Shown here: positions 10,201 to 20,328 of the stretch, piece after piece | Position numbering within the stretch: the first letter of the stretch is position 1 | How the letters are laid out: every line of letters starts with the position of its first letter | From: Lactobacillus sp. ESL0791 | Lineage (GTDB): Bacteria; Bacillota; Bacilli; Lactobacillales; Lactobacillaceae | NCBI RefSeq assembly: GCF_029433255.1 | Contig: NZ_JAQTHU010000001.1 | Span: 2,046,001-2,110,000 of the forward strand | DNA: 64,000 nucleotides | Direction: 5' to 3' | Notes under the pieces: generated by a model | Databases searched by the model: none | What the model saw: the letters and a program-made list of their open reading frames with translations, nothing else | Told to the model about the DNA's origin: nothing | Translations under genes and position numbers: made by a program

Positions 10201-13200
10201 TGTGCCCGGCTCATCGTAATTAGTGGTATCAGGAGCTGCAATACTGCCATCTATCTTCGTGCTCCAAGAATAAGTAGCATTAGGATATCTTGCACTAATT
10301 GCATTATAGCTGTCCAGTGTCAGTTGGTCTCTACCCGCTGGCATCGTGTCTCGCTGGTTAACATTGACCACATTAACGCCTTTACGTCCGCCGATTAAGT
10401 TAATCTTAGCTGTAAACTCCTTGCTCTTCGAAGTATCATTATAGACTGCGACAAATTTCCCTGTTATATCGTGAGGCGTGCCATTATTAATCTCATTTCC
10501 AGTATTAATCGGCTGACTTGTCCATTCCAAATGATTGATGACACTGCTTGGACTTATCCCCGGAATTGTAATTACGCTATTAATAAAAGCTGGATCCTTA
10601 AACGCAATTTGACTAGCAACATCATTGCTAAGCCCTTTAGCATGGAGGGTAAGCGTATCAGCAGCAGTGATTTGACCGTCATATTGATTCGCATCGGTCT
10701 TCGGGTGAATGGCAACCGGAATAATCTGTTTACCTTTGCCGTCGCCATAATCAATCACAATATAGGCAGTGTGTTCATCCAGACTAGTCGTATCTGGGAC
10801 ACCAGAACCATCCGATTCCTTCGCCCAAGAATAGCTAGCTCGACCGCCATAATTCTCATTAATTAAATCACGACTTTCTTGTGTCAGCACACCTCTAGTA
10901 TCATCTACGGTTAATGCTCTGCCAATTGTGTAATTAACCTTGTTGCCATTGGCAACACCGCCGATAACGTCAACTTTAACAGCCAATTCTTGTTCTGCTG
11001 CGCCATCGTTAAATGTAATTTTAATTCTCCCATTAGGTGCAGTTGCGGTTGTTTGGGTTGGCACGTTTAAACTAGGCCGATTAATCCAAGAAACACCGCT
11101 GATATGGGATAATGCATCATCAGAACCGGTATTAGCTAAGTAACCATCGTAATTACCAAGCTCGCCTTGATTTTCATATTCACCTGTTACTGCGTGCATC
11201 TTAATGTTGTTAGTTTGCTTAACCGCGTGACTAGCGGCCGGAAGTGCGGCCGGTTTAACCGTCAGTTTTACTGGCACAGCCTGCTTGGTACTATCATTAT
11301 AGGCAATTATGACGTAAATAGTGCGACTGCCAAGAGTGGTAATATCAGGACTACCGCTACCGTCAATAGTTGCGGCCCACTTATAAACATCATGACTGTC
11401 CAAAAATGACGCAATCTGATTTCGACTAGTAAGAGACACACCTGTTTCAGCTAAACCTAATTCCGTCCCTGCATTCAATGTGATGTCTTCACCGGGCTGA
11501 CCGCCGACTACTTGAGCGTTAACTATCTCTGTAGTTGTGGTATTATCACCAAATGTCACTAATGCCGTTCCTGTAACATTCTTAACACCGTTAACTAAAC
11601 CAGTAGCACTAAGATCAGGCGGTGTTTGCCAGCTGACTTTATACTGACCAGCCCCATTGCCTTCTGTTAAACCTGGCACCGTCACTTTGCCTCTGAGCGC
11701 ATCACCAGCAACAGCGTTAACGTGGGTGCTAATGTTACTTACTGCAATATTAGTATATTGCTCATTCATCCCTTTAACAGTTAATTTAACTTTAACTATC
11801 TGTGTAGTATTATCAGAATATTTAACCTTGACGTAAGCAGAGTCGTTATTTCCAGGATGACTAGTATCGACCGTTCCTGAACCATCACGAGATGAACACC
11901 AAGAATAATTAGAAACCAACGAGTGAATCTTATCCAGGCTGGCAGCTGTCAAGGCTTCTTGCGCATTAGCACTAGTTAGAGTGGTACGCAAAGGAACTGT
12001 CACACCTGTTGCAGAAGCCATTGCACCAACAACATTGACCGTAACAGACTGATCATCACTAATACTGCCGTCGCTGAACCTAACAACGGCTTTCCCATCA
12101 GTGATAGTCTTTGCGCCGTTAGTCAAACCAGTTTCAGAAATATCAGGAGCTGGGTTTTTCCATGTCACAGTATAATCTCTACCGCCTGTCAAACCTGTTA
12201 TTGTTGTTGCAGCTGTTAATGCGGCATTGATATCCGCACCAACATGCGTATTAATTTGCGCAATGCGGATACTGTTTCCGTATTGGTCTTTCATACCATT
12301 AATATGCAGCTTGACCTTAACACTTTGCGTGGTGTTATCAGAATAATGAATTACCACATAAGCAGAGTTATTATCACCAGATTGACTGGTATCTACTGCT
12401 CCTGAGCCATCAAAACGTTTCGCCCAAGAATAACTAGTGACATTGTCTTTGATTTTACCCAAACTTTCCGTAGTCAGAGCAGTTTTCGCATTTTCCTCAG
12501 TTAAGGATGCGTTGAGTGCAACCGTAACGCCTTCAGCGCTTGCCTGCCCGCCAACGACATTAACCGTAACATTCTTATCATCGCTTCTGCTGCCATCACG
12601 ATAAGTAATTATTGCTGTACTTGTGACAACTTTGGAACCACCAGGTAGGCCATCCTCAGGTGCGGTAATATCTGGAGCGGTCGTCTTCCATGCCACTGTA
12701 TAATCAGCGCCGCTTGTCAAACCTGTTATTGTTGTTGCATTCGTTAATGCAGCATTGATGTCTGCACCAACATGCGTATTAATAGTCGCAATATTAGTTT
12801 TATCTGCATATTGCTCACTTAGTCCCTTAACGTGCAACTTGGCCTTAACAGTCTGCGTAGTCCCATCAGAATAATGAATTACTACATAAGCAGATGGATT
12901 ATCTCCACCATGACTGGTATCAACCGTGCCTGAACCGTCAGAAACTCTTGCCCAAGAATAACTAGTGGCTTTGCTGCCGATTTTACCTAAACTTTGCAGA
13001 GTCAAAGCAGCTTTCGCATTTTGTTCAGTTGGAACTTCGTTTAAATCAACTGTGACACCTGATGAATTAGCTTCTCCACCGACAACATTAACTGTAACGT
13101 CTTTACCATCACTTGTACTGCCATCACGATAAGTGATTTTTGCTGTGCCCGTGACAACTTTAGCACCACCAGGTAGGCCATCCTCAGGTGCAGTAATATC

Positions 13201-16200
13201 CGGAGCAGGAGTTTCCCAAGCCACCCGATAATCAGTGCCGCTTGTCAAGCCATTTATTGTTGTTGCAGCTGTTAATGCAGCATCGATATCCGCGCCGACA
13301 TGCGTGTCGACTGGCGTAATACTAATTTTATCTGCATATTGCTCACTTAGCCCTTTAACGTGCAGCTTAACCTTAACATTCTGCGTGGTGCTATCAGAAT
13401 AATGGATCACCACATAAGCAGAGTCATTATCTCCAGGATGACTGGTATCAACTGCGCCTGAGCCGTCTGGGTTTCTTCCCCAAGTAAAACTAGTGGCTTG
13501 GCTGCTGATTTTGCCTAAACTTTTTGCAGTTAAAGCAGCTTTCGCATTTTCCTCAGATAATTCAGCATTAAGATCAACCGTAATGCCTCCAGTATTGGCC
13601 TGGCCGCCGATAACATTAACCGTAACATCCTTATCAGCACTGATACTGCCATCACGGTAAGTAATTATTGCTGTGCCTGTGACAGTTTTGGCACCATCAG
13701 TCAAGCCGGCTTCAGTAATATCTGGGGCAGATGTTTTCCACGTCACCCGATAATCAGTATCGCTTGTCAAGCCAGTTACTGTTGTTGCAGCTGCTAACGC
13801 CGCATTGATATCTGCACCGACATGCGTGTTGATTGAAGCAATACTAATTTTATCCGCGTATTGTTCATTTAGCGCCCTGACGTGCAGCTTAACCTTAACA
13901 TTCTGCGTGGTGCCATCAGAATAATGAATTACCACATAAGCAACGTCATTATCTCCAGGATGACTGGTATCAACCACGCCCGAACCGTCTGGATTCTTGG
14001 CCCAAGTATAACTAGAAGCTTGGCTGCCGATTTTACCTAAACTTTTCGCAGTTAAAGCATCTTTGGCATTTTGCTCAGATAATTCAGCATTGAGATCAAC
14101 CGTAATACCTCCGGTATTGGCCTGACCGCCGACAACATTAACTGTAACGCCTTTATCAGCACTGATACTGCCATCACGATAAGTAATTATTGCTGTGCCC
14201 GTGACAATTTTGGCACCATCAGTTAAGTCGGCTTCAGTAATATCTGGAGCAGATGTTTTCCACGTTACCCGATAATCAGTGCCGCTTGTCAAGCCAGTTA
14301 CTGTTATTGCGGGTGCTAGCGCCGCATTGATATCTGCGCCGACGTGCGTGTTAATTGCATTAACAGTAATTTTATCTGCATACATGTCGCTCATGCCAAT
14401 AATATGCAGATTGACCTTAACACTCTGCGTAGTCCCATCAGAATAATGAATTACTACATAAGCAGAATCATTATTCCCAGATTGACTGGTATCAACGTCT
14501 CCCGTGCCATTACTATTCCTAGCCCAGGAGTAACTAGCTGCCTGTGAGCTAACTGCGTTCAGACTTTCCCGCGATAAAGCCGACTTGGCATCATTTTCTG
14601 TCAAAACTGCACCGACGCCGACAGTAACCCCGGCTTGATTAGCTTGCCCACCAACGACCGTAACACTGACAGTCTTATCAGCACTGACACTGCCATCACG
14701 ATAGGTAATTATCGCTGTACCGCTAATTGTCTTGGTACCGTTAACTAAATAATTTGCACTAATATCAGGCGTATCAGAAGGCTTCCAAGAAACAGTGTAA
14801 TCAGAGCCATAAGTTAAGCCGGTAACACTTGTTGCTTCTTTAAGCGCTTTGTTAAGATCAGCACCAACGTGTGTATTAATCGAACTGATACTACTTACAT
14901 CTGAATATTGTTCACTCAAGCCTTTGACATGCAGCTTGACATGAACTTTCTGGGTGGTCCCATCAGAATAGTGAATTACTACATAAGCAGAATTATTGTC
15001 TCCCGGATGCGCGGTATCAACCGTACCCGAACCATCTGAATTTCTGGTCCAAGTATAACTATCAACCAATGTACCAATTTTAGCTAAACTATCTGCCGTT
15101 AACGCTGCTTTGGCATCATTTTCTGTTGGCGCAGCATTCAAGTCAACTACGACACCTTCCATGTTGGCCTGGCCGCCTACTACTTTAACCGTAACGTCCT
15201 TATCATCACTGACACTGCCGTCACGATAAGTAATGTAGGCTTTGCAGCCAGCACAGTCCTTACTGCCATCAACTAAATCTGCATCCGTGATATCTGGCGC
15301 AGTCCGCCAGCTAACCGTATAGTCCGTGCCGGGAGTTAGGTCCGTAACGCTTGTTACATCCTTAAGCACCTGGTTAATACTTGCACCAACATGCGTTGTG
15401 ATCTTGGAAATACTTATTTTATCTTTATATTGCTCCTTCATGGTGGAAACAGTAACTGTCAGTTTGACGTATTGCGTCGTTCCATCAGGATACTCAACCC
15501 GCAGTGCAATATCATGTGCGCCGGGAGTAAAATCGGTATCTTGCAGCAGCGTGTGTGTATCCGGGTTAACCCAACTATAGTCATTGTCGGTTACACCAAA
15601 TCCCTGCAAATCCTGCGGATTATCAACCATATCCTTGGCTTTCGGGATTATCCCCGTGAAGAATGTCCGGTTTCCTTTTAATTTGGCACCCACAATATCA
15701 ACATTAACGCTGATAGCATCACTCTCTGAATCATCTAGATAAACAAGTTTAATCTTGCCGCTTTGAGTTTGACCTGCCTGACCGCTGGTGCTGACCGGGG
15801 TGTCGGCAGCATCAGCCCAAATGATCCTTTTAATGACCTTACTTGAGTCGGCTACATCCTGAATCTTAATCAAAGTTTTAATCCGGTCTGCATCAGTAAA
15901 ATCTTTGATATTTGCCGGCGGCTGCGGTGCATCATCAGAAGCGTGCATCTTAAAGTGATCGGCAACTGTGATCTTTCCGGCAAATTGCTCTTGGTAACCT
16001 TTAACGTGATAAGAAACCTGAATCGCCTGCTTGGTGCTGTCGCCAAAGTCAATAATTATATAGGCGGTGTGGTTTACGCCTGCAGCATCCGCTGTGCTGA
16101 TATTCGGCAAACTGCTGCCAAACTCATCCTTAGACCAGCTATAAGTTGCCCCAGGATAACTTGCAGCAACATTAGTCACACTGGTATTGGTTAAGGCGGC

Positions 16201-19200
16201 TTTCGCCGTATCTTGCGTAAATGCAACATCCGCAGCTGTGCCCCAATTAATTGGAACTACTTGCTGGACAGCTTCACCACCAACAACATTAACCACAATA
16301 TCTTCTGTGACTTGGGAATGATCCGCATTAAAGAAGATAGTGGCTTGCCCCGTTGACTGCTTTTTGCCGCCAACCAGATTGGCAGTGGTTACTTCCGGCC
16401 GGTGAGACCAACTGACCGTGTAATCACTTGTGGTATAACCGTCGACTGATAAAGCACTCTTTAACTGATCGTCAAGGGTGTTGGCACTGGCATTAACGTG
16501 TGTTGTAATTGACTGATATTTAATCTTGCCTTCAGCTTCCGCCTGCTCGGCTTTGCCGCGCACGTGCAGGTTAACCGCAACTGCCTGCTTCTGCCCGCCG
16601 TTGCCAAAATCAATCATCACATAAGCGGTATGGTGCTGGCCAACTATATCGCTGCTGTTAACATCTGGATTCCCGCTGCCATCAGCGTTACCAGCCCATG
16701 AATAGGTAACATTATGCGGATAATACTGATTAATACGGTCAATACTGTCTTGTGTCAAAGCTGCTTGCGCTTGGGCAGCAGTCAATTCTGCGCCCCGGTT
16801 AATTACCGTATCTTTATTGTTGCTTTGACCACCAACAACATTGATTTCAACGTCTTTTTCAGCAACAGAACCGTCAGAAAAAGTAAATTGGGCTTTCCCT
16901 GTCTGCTTCATGATACCGGCAATTAAACCGCCTTGGTTAACCTTAGGGTAGTCAGTCCAGCTAGTAGTAAAGTCCGTTCCCGGTGTAAGTGTGCCGACAG
17001 TTGTGGCACTTGCTAAAGAATCATTCAGCTCAGAGTTACCGGCATTAACATGGGAAGTAATGGTTGCGACACTGATGTTAGAGAAATACTTTTCGGCATT
17101 GCCGCGCACATGCAGGTAAACTTGAACAAATTGTTTGGTGCCATCACCGTATTCAATCACCACGTAAGCCGGACTATGACTGCCGATATTATCGATGTGA
17201 TTAACATCAATATTACCTGTCCCCTGTTTATTTGCCGCCCAGCTGTAAGAAATCTTGTCTGGATAGGCAGCTTCAATCGTGCTGACACTGGCAGGGGTCA
17301 GGGCAGCTTTAGCACTTTCTGCGGTCAGATCACCGGCATTGCCGCGATCAAGAGCCGTATCAACTCCTGTGCTGATCCCGCCAACCAGATTAATCTTGAT
17401 TGCCAACGGTTCGCTATACGAATCATCCTTATAATGCAGTCTAACTTGTGCGTTTTGACGATCGCCAATTCCGCTCGGCACACTGAACCATTCAATGTCC
17501 CTAACCACATCACTCGGTGTAACGGGCGTGCCGCTAGGCGTTTTAATTGTAATTAAATCATCAATCTTGCTGGCAGTAGTAAAATCACTAGGGGTGTTAA
17601 CTGCAAAGCCATCAACGCTCGCCGGTTCACGCAGGTGAACCGTAAGCGGTCTTGTAGTATCAGCTATAATCGTATTACCATTCATACTGTACGGATTGAC
17701 AATCAACGGCAATTTAATCAACTGCTGCCCGTCATCTTGTCCCGCATTATTCAGATAATGAGCTATGATGGCAACGTTATGACTACCAGAAGCCTGAACA
17801 TCATCACTAGTTAACGGTGTATAGTTGCCATGTTCATCCGGATCCGCGTGGACCCATTCATAATTCATGTGCCAATTAGTAGAAACCGTAGTTTCCGCAT
17901 CATCACCGTTACTATCAAGGAAGGAAAGCGCGTCTTCAGCTTGGCTGGAAGTTGGAACAACACCGGAAGCAGTTGTTGCCCGGTAGCCAAACTTGGCCTT
18001 TGCTTCAACAACCGTCACCTTAATCGGAACATCATCATAAGTGTCGTCATCGTATTTAACCCTAATCACGGTATTGCCCAGATCGCCAGGAGTCGGGCCG
18101 ACCATGGAATCATTCAGAACCCCGCCATCTGCGGTTTTAATAATCCCATTGTCAGTTAAATTACCAGCTGGATCCATCGCCTTGTTAGGAAGCCAAGAAA
18201 TATCAGTAATGATATGGTTGTTCTGCAAATTACTAATTGATTCTGGAACCCCATCACGATCGTTATTAGCTTGAAGATACTTCACGGCTGAGCCAAGTGC
18301 GACCTGACCTTTGTGTGCTGCTATCCCATCAGCCCACATATTCAAAACACCGGCCCTAGACATTGAGCCACCATATAGATCTGGCCCTAATAAAAAGGAA
18401 GGCAGACCTGTTCCGCCTTTATTTTGATTAGCTGTGAGCATGTCAGCAGCTAAAGTGTCCGCATCGCTGGCTGTGCCGTTAACACTTGTATAATTGGCAC
18501 TCGCTTTACCTTTTTTGGGAATATCACTAATAGGGGTTTGATTATCCATCAATGCCATATTAAAGCTGGTTTTATTGCCAAGTAAATCAAGTGGCCGCGC
18601 ACTAGTGTCACCTGCACGGTCAAACATCCACTTGTGCGTACCATCGCTCAGGCCGAGCCTCTCACCATCAATATTTAACGTGCCAAAAGAAAAAGTATCG
18701 CCGGGATTATCCGATGTCAGCTGAACTGCTTTAGGCTTAGAAGCAATCAGGCTCAATATTTTGTTGTTGGTAGTACCAGTATTACCATGTAAATTAATCT
18801 TTAAGGAACCGCCTTCGGCAACGTTAAAATACAGGCCATTATCACCTTGGATAATATTACCCTGAGTTAAATTATAAGTAATAGAGGCATTCTTACCAAC
18901 ATCAATTCCATTATAATGAGCCTTACTAAGCGACATTCCAGTGGCATTTACATTCACCTTAGCTCCATCTTCAACTATTAAATGATAATCAGGACCTGCT
19001 TGATTGAATAAATAGAGACTATCAGCCGCATTATTAATAAAAGAATCGGTTCCCTTTAATTTGATATTATTATAGCCAGAAGAGCCAGCTATATTAAAAG
19101 AGGCATTTTGACCAGTAACATTTTCCAAAGTAATGTCATTAGATGTGACTGTAGCTTCTGAAGATTCTGATTTTTTGGTACCCACTACCATAAGATTTCT

Positions 19201-20298
19201 TAAAACAAGTCCATTACTGCCAAGCCATCCTTTATTTGAAAAGCTTGATACTGAAAGTGTATAGCCATTGCCTTCAATTACAGTGGTTAATCCACCCCAA
19301 GTTCCACCAGCAAACGACAAATCGTTCAAACCCCTTATATCATTTTTTAGCGATATAGTCTGAAGACCTTTAGTAGTACTCTTTGCTGCTAAAGTAAGTT
19401 CATTCCATGTACTAACTTCAAAACTGCGAGTAGCCGCATTTTTTGTATCCAAATCAGTTTTGGCACTAGTCAACTGTTCATCGGTCACTGAAGCATGATT
19501 GGCATTGTACGTGTTGAGCAAATTTTGCGCACTAATCAGGCTCGCCTCAAAGGCTGGCTTCGGTCCTGCCACTGCTAGTGCGTAAGCATCACTATTTTTA
19601 AAGCTGTTTGCATTATTAATCGAATCCTGCAAATCTGCTGCTGCTGAAGCTTGCGGTCCGACCACCGGTTTTTCCTTGGCCTTTTGCTGTTCATCATCCT
19701 TAATAATGTCTTCATCAGGCTTTGGGTCACTATTAGCAGCCTGCTGCTCATCTTGCCCGCTACTCGATGCAGCTGATGCAGTTGTATCGTGTCCCTGCTC
19801 ATCAGTAGCTGCTGAACTAGGTGCAGAACTGGAGCTAGATGTTGAACTCGAACTGGCATTAGAACTTGAACTAGACGTTGAACTCGAACTGGAACTGGCA
19901 TTGGACGACTCCGTTCCAGTCGAGCTGGTGCTGCCGCTGTCACTTGCTGGTTCTTCTTCCGAACGCAAGAATGCCGTCAATCCCGCAAAAGTCGACAGCT
20001 GCGGTTTTCTGGCAGGCTTTTGCTGCTTAACCTGATCGTTTTGGGCAGCATTAGACGCCACCTCACCAGCATCCTTCTTGCCATCAGCAACAGTCTGGGC
20101 ACTCTGCTCCGTCTTCGCCGCATCCTCATTAGGATCCGTTGTCTCGGCCTGCGCTTTCTGACTGCTTAAGCCCATAAAGCTGAAGCCCAGCAACACCGAG
20201 GCCGCACCCACGGTTAATTTTCTAATAGAGAACCGCTCTTTTTTATTCTGGCCTTCTAACTTGCGTAAACGTTCGTTAAAATTATTTCTTCCTAACAT
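7300..20298 (-). CDS. Giant YSIRK/SLAP surface adhesin with Rib-like repeats, copy B (4332 aa)
   Basis: A secreted giant of 4332 residues. Order of parts: YSIRK-like signal (RFSIRKLTVG, about 22-32) with cleavage after AQA near 52; Ser-rich linker (about 110-170); FIVAR-like helical segment (about 215-295); a beta-helix-like region rich in short N/G-containing strands (about 300-560); then about 16 tandem modules of roughly 175 residues, each with a THV..VVGG half and a YVVIHYSDGT..KLHV half like Rib/alpha surface antigens; finally three SLAP domains in the last 200 residues (GKQYFQVGKNQYIKKNNF type). No LPXTG motif or C-terminal membrane anchor is present, so wall attachment should be non-covalent through SLAP. 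Start ATG 20298 has an AGAGGAAG site and follows the regulator stop by 30 bases. Adhesion or aggregation is inferred; the target is unknown. Confidence 0.93.
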   Translation of the reverse strand: MLGRNNFNERLRKLEGQNKKERFSIRKLTVGAASVLLGFSFMGLSSQKAQAETTDPNEDAAKTEQSAQTVADGKKDAGEVASNAAQNDQVKQQKPARKPQLSTFAGLTAFLRSEEEPASDSGSTSSTGTESSNASSSSSSTSSSSSNASSSSTSSSSSAPSSAATDEQGHDTTASAASSSGQDEQQAANSDPKPDEDIIKDDEQQKAKEKPVVGPQASAAADLQDSINNANSFKNSDAYALAVAGPKPAFEASLISAQNLLNTYNANHASVTDEQLTSAKTDLDTKNAATRSFEVSTWNELTLAAKSTTKGLQTISLKNDIRGLNDLSFAGGTWGGLTTVIEGNGYTLSVSSFSNKGWLGSNGLVLRNLMVVGTKKSESSEATVTSNDITLENVTGQNASFNIAGSSGYNNIKLKGTDSFINNAADSLYLFNQAGPDYHLIVEDGAKVNVNATGMSLSKAHYNGIDVGKNASITYNLTQGNIIQGDNGLYFNVAEGGSLKINLHGNTGTTNNKILSLIASKPKAVQLTSDNPGDTFSFGTLNIDGERLGLSDGTHKWMFDRAGDTSARPLDLLGNKTSFNMALMDNQTPISDIPKKGKASANYTSVNGTASDADTLAADMLTANQNKGGTGLPSFLLGPDLYGGSMSRAGVLNMWADGIAAHKGQVALGSAVKYLQANNDRDGVPESISNLQNNHIITDISWLPNKAMDPAGNLTDNGIIKTADGGVLNDSMVGPTPGDLGNTVIRVKYDDDTYDDVPIKVTVVEAKAKFGYRATTASGVVPTSSQAEDALSFLDSNGDDAETTVSTNWHMNYEWVHADPDEHGNYTPLTSDDVQASGSHNVAIIAHYLNNAGQDDGQQLIKLPLIVNPYSMNGNTIIADTTRPLTVHLREPASVDGFAVNTPSDFTTASKIDDLITIKTPSGTPVTPSDVVRDIEWFSVPSGIGDRQNAQVRLHYKDDSYSEPLAIKINLVGGISTGVDTALDRGNAGDLTAESAKAALTPASVSTIEAAYPDKISYSWAANKQGTGNIDVNHIDNIGSHSPAYVVIEYGDGTKQFVQVYLHVRGNAEKYFSNISVATITSHVNAGNSELNDSLASATTVGTLTPGTDFTTSWTDYPKVNQGGLIAGIMKQTGKAQFTFSDGSVAEKDVEINVVGGQSNNKDTVINRGAELTAAQAQAALTQDSIDRINQYYPHNVTYSWAGNADGSGNPDVNSSDIVGQHHTAYVMIDFGNGGQKQAVAVNLHVRGKAEQAEAEGKIKYQSITTHVNASANTLDDQLKSALSVDGYTTSDYTVSWSHRPEVTTANLVGGKKQSTGQATIFFNADHSQVTEDIVVNVVGGEAVQQVVPINWGTAADVAFTQDTAKAALTNTSVTNVAASYPGATYSWSKDEFGSSLPNISTADAAGVNHTAYIIIDFGDSTKQAIQVSYHVKGYQEQFAGKITVADHFKMHASDDAPQPPANIKDFTDADRIKTLIKIQDVADSSKVIKRIIWADAADTPVSTSGQAGQTQSGKIKLVYLDDSESDAISVNVDIVGAKLKGNRTFFTGIIPKAKDMVDNPQDLQGFGVTDNDYSWVNPDTHTLLQDTDFTPGAHDIALRVEYPDGTTQYVKLTVTVSTMKEQYKDKISISKITTHVGASINQVLKDVTSVTDLTPGTDYTVSWRTAPDITDADLVDGSKDCAGCKAYITYRDGSVSDDKDVTVKVVGGQANMEGVVVDLNAAPTENDAKAALTADSLAKIGTLVDSYTWTRNSDGSGTVDTAHPGDNNSAYVVIHYSDGTTQKVHVKLHVKGLSEQYSDVSSISSINTHVGADLNKALKEATSVTGLTYGSDYTVSWKPSDTPDISANYLVNGTKTISGTAIITYRDGSVSADKTVSVTVVGGQANQAGVTVGVGAVLTENDAKSALSRESLNAVSSQAASYSWARNSNGTGDVDTSQSGNNDSAYVVIHYSDGTTQSVKVNLHIIGMSDMYADKITVNAINTHVGADINAALAPAITVTGLTSGTDYRVTWKTSAPDITEADLTDGAKIVTGTAIITYRDGSISADKGVTVNVVGGQANTGGITVDLNAELSEQNAKDALTAKSLGKIGSQASSYTWAKNPDGSGVVDTSHPGDNDVAYVVIHYSDGTTQNVKVKLHVRALNEQYADKISIASINTHVGADINAALAAATTVTGLTSDTDYRVTWKTSAPDITEAGLTDGAKTVTGTAIITYRDGSISADKDVTVNVIGGQANTGGITVDLNAELSEENAKAALTAKSLGKISSQATSFTWGRNPDGSGAVDTSHPGDNDSAYVVIHYSDSTTQNVKVKLHVKGLSEQYADKISITPVDTHVGADIDAALTAATTINGLTSGTDYRVAWETPAPDITAPEDGLPGGAKVVTGTAKITYRDGSTSDGKDVTVNVVGGEANSSGVTVDLNEVPTEQNAKAALTLQSLGKIGSKATSYSWARVSDGSGTVDTSHGGDNPSAYVVIHYSDGTTQTVKAKLHVKGLSEQYADKTNIATINTHVGADINAALTNATTITGLTSGADYTVAWKTTAPDITAPEDGLPGGSKVVTSTAIITYRDGSRSDDKNVTVNVVGGQASAEGVTVALNASLTEENAKTALTTESLGKIKDNVTSYSWAKRFDGSGAVDTSQSGDNNSAYVVIHYSDNTTQSVKVKLHINGMKDQYGNSIRIAQINTHVGADINAALTAATTITGLTGGRDYTVTWKNPAPDISETGLTNGAKTITDGKAVVRFSDGSISDDQSVTVNVVGAMASATGVTVPLRTTLTSANAQEALTAASLDKIHSLVSNYSWCSSRDGSGTVDTSHPGNNDSAYVKVKYSDNTTQIVKVKLTVKGMNEQYTNIAVSNISTHVNAVAGDALRGKVTVPGLTEGNGAGQYKVSWQTPPDLSATGLVNGVKNVTGTALVTFGDNTTTTEIVNAQVVGGQPGEDITLNAGTELGLAETGVSLTSRNQIASFLDSHDVYKWAATIDGSGSPDITTLGSRTIYVIIAYNDSTKQAVPVKLTVKPAALPAASHAVKQTNNIKMHAVTGEYENQGELGNYDGYLANTGSDDALSHISGVSWINRPSLNVPTQTTATAPNGRIKITFNDGAAEQELAVKVDVIGGVANGNKVNYTIGRALTVDDTRGVLTQESRDLINENYGGRASYSWAKESDGSGVPDTTSLDEHTAYIVIDYGDGKGKQIIPVAIHPKTDANQYDGQITAADTLTLHAKGLSNDVASQIAFKDPAFINSVITIPGISPSSVINHLEWTSQPINTGNEINNGTPHDITGKFVAVYNDTSKSKEFTAKINLIGGRKGVNVVNVNQRDTMPAGRDQLTLDSYNAISARYPNATYSWSTKIDGSIAAPDTTNYDEPGTNKPIYLVIKYAANDNDVQIVQFNLHIKGIAEQNKDSIHVSSIKTHVHASSSELATDLAAAISVPGLNYGDYQLAWGAGEPNVTAAREVKDYAVNVTFTGSSSPISVTVPVSVVGGQSNGQPLRVNRGVQLNNTTHVAAVLTSDSLRDLTNLPNHSVTYSWSDSAAGTSPATTNNSHPVYLIINYGDATQAVAVNLYVEQAAITASSITTHVNAPDIDNKLAAAVTVPGLNNGSDYTVSWVTPPDLSADGLDSSGKKVQNYQVKVHYNDENIDKFVSVGVTVKGAVANTNPFAVDQGNIAAFTDQNAKAALTNDSVNAITSLVAGYSWSKDGESSELPNIAVGDGDENATRPAYVIVSYLDGTKQAVRVKLHVNKVVNGDGSDVQVKDITAHVGTSAPQLEQLLDDNIKLPSSVTSHTAHWQTLPNVTDTGLINGRKQVTGTAEITINGTTHITRLVTVNVVGAQATGNAIKVNQKRVLSSGTIVDSSEIEGCLNTSSIQSFTPIYTWSGGIDTTANGTAPIVVNFNDGGTQIVSVPLQVIIPIGGTIETYQGASLSSADAQRAISNYGDLIKATGCTWAKTPDTSTLGTHSETVHLTFGDSTPEGNVSVLVNITSRPSSNSMADKNPAIGGSISVPQYTDLASDTSYAARGISNSSSLVGATYRWDTSSLPNTSAPVGSKFNGFVNVSYPDGSAASVGVGVTIVAPINNNVVIGHDTPVYDPSGKTDGTIIASGSVVPTQGSKVINGENTVNISHSNDYIPSSNVTGTKVKLIHNAYIYKRNGKLKDKHVLPRGMEVTVYGEPVTIRGKQYFQVGKNQYIKKNNFPPTGEWKTPLPAQNEPETIPAVEKTLMHDSYRYDGTGSQLDQVLLRAGSQIKTYGKATINKESYYVVDDNVYLPAENIDAKKRKLKRNACVYDQDGDRLKKKLKKGKKVKTYGDTVMINDKEYYIIGNKQYVRKGNFGRKK
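12230..14360. repeat. Near-identical tandem repeats of about 525 bp inside adhesin B
   Basis: The motif GCACCAACATGCGT or GCGCCGACATGCGT, followed by the same context, recurs near 12237, 12765, 13296, 13820 and 14337, a spacing of about 520-530 bases. The flanking phrases for TAIITYRDGS and SAYVVIHYSDGTTQ are repeated with few changes. Such close repeats can recombine and change protein length. Outside this core the modules are more divergent. Confidence 0.85.
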
Positions 20299-20328
20299 TT
20301 GTCTTCCTCTTTTCTAAAATAATTTTTA

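Noticed and set aside
12230..14360. Regular repeats considered as a CRISPR array
   Set aside because: The period is about 525 bases, the repeats are coding and in frame, and there are no short spacers.
19676..20035. Open frame on the plus strand rich in Leu-Glu repeats
   Set aside because: It is the antisense shadow of the Ser-rich linker of the giant adhesin and has no ribosome site.
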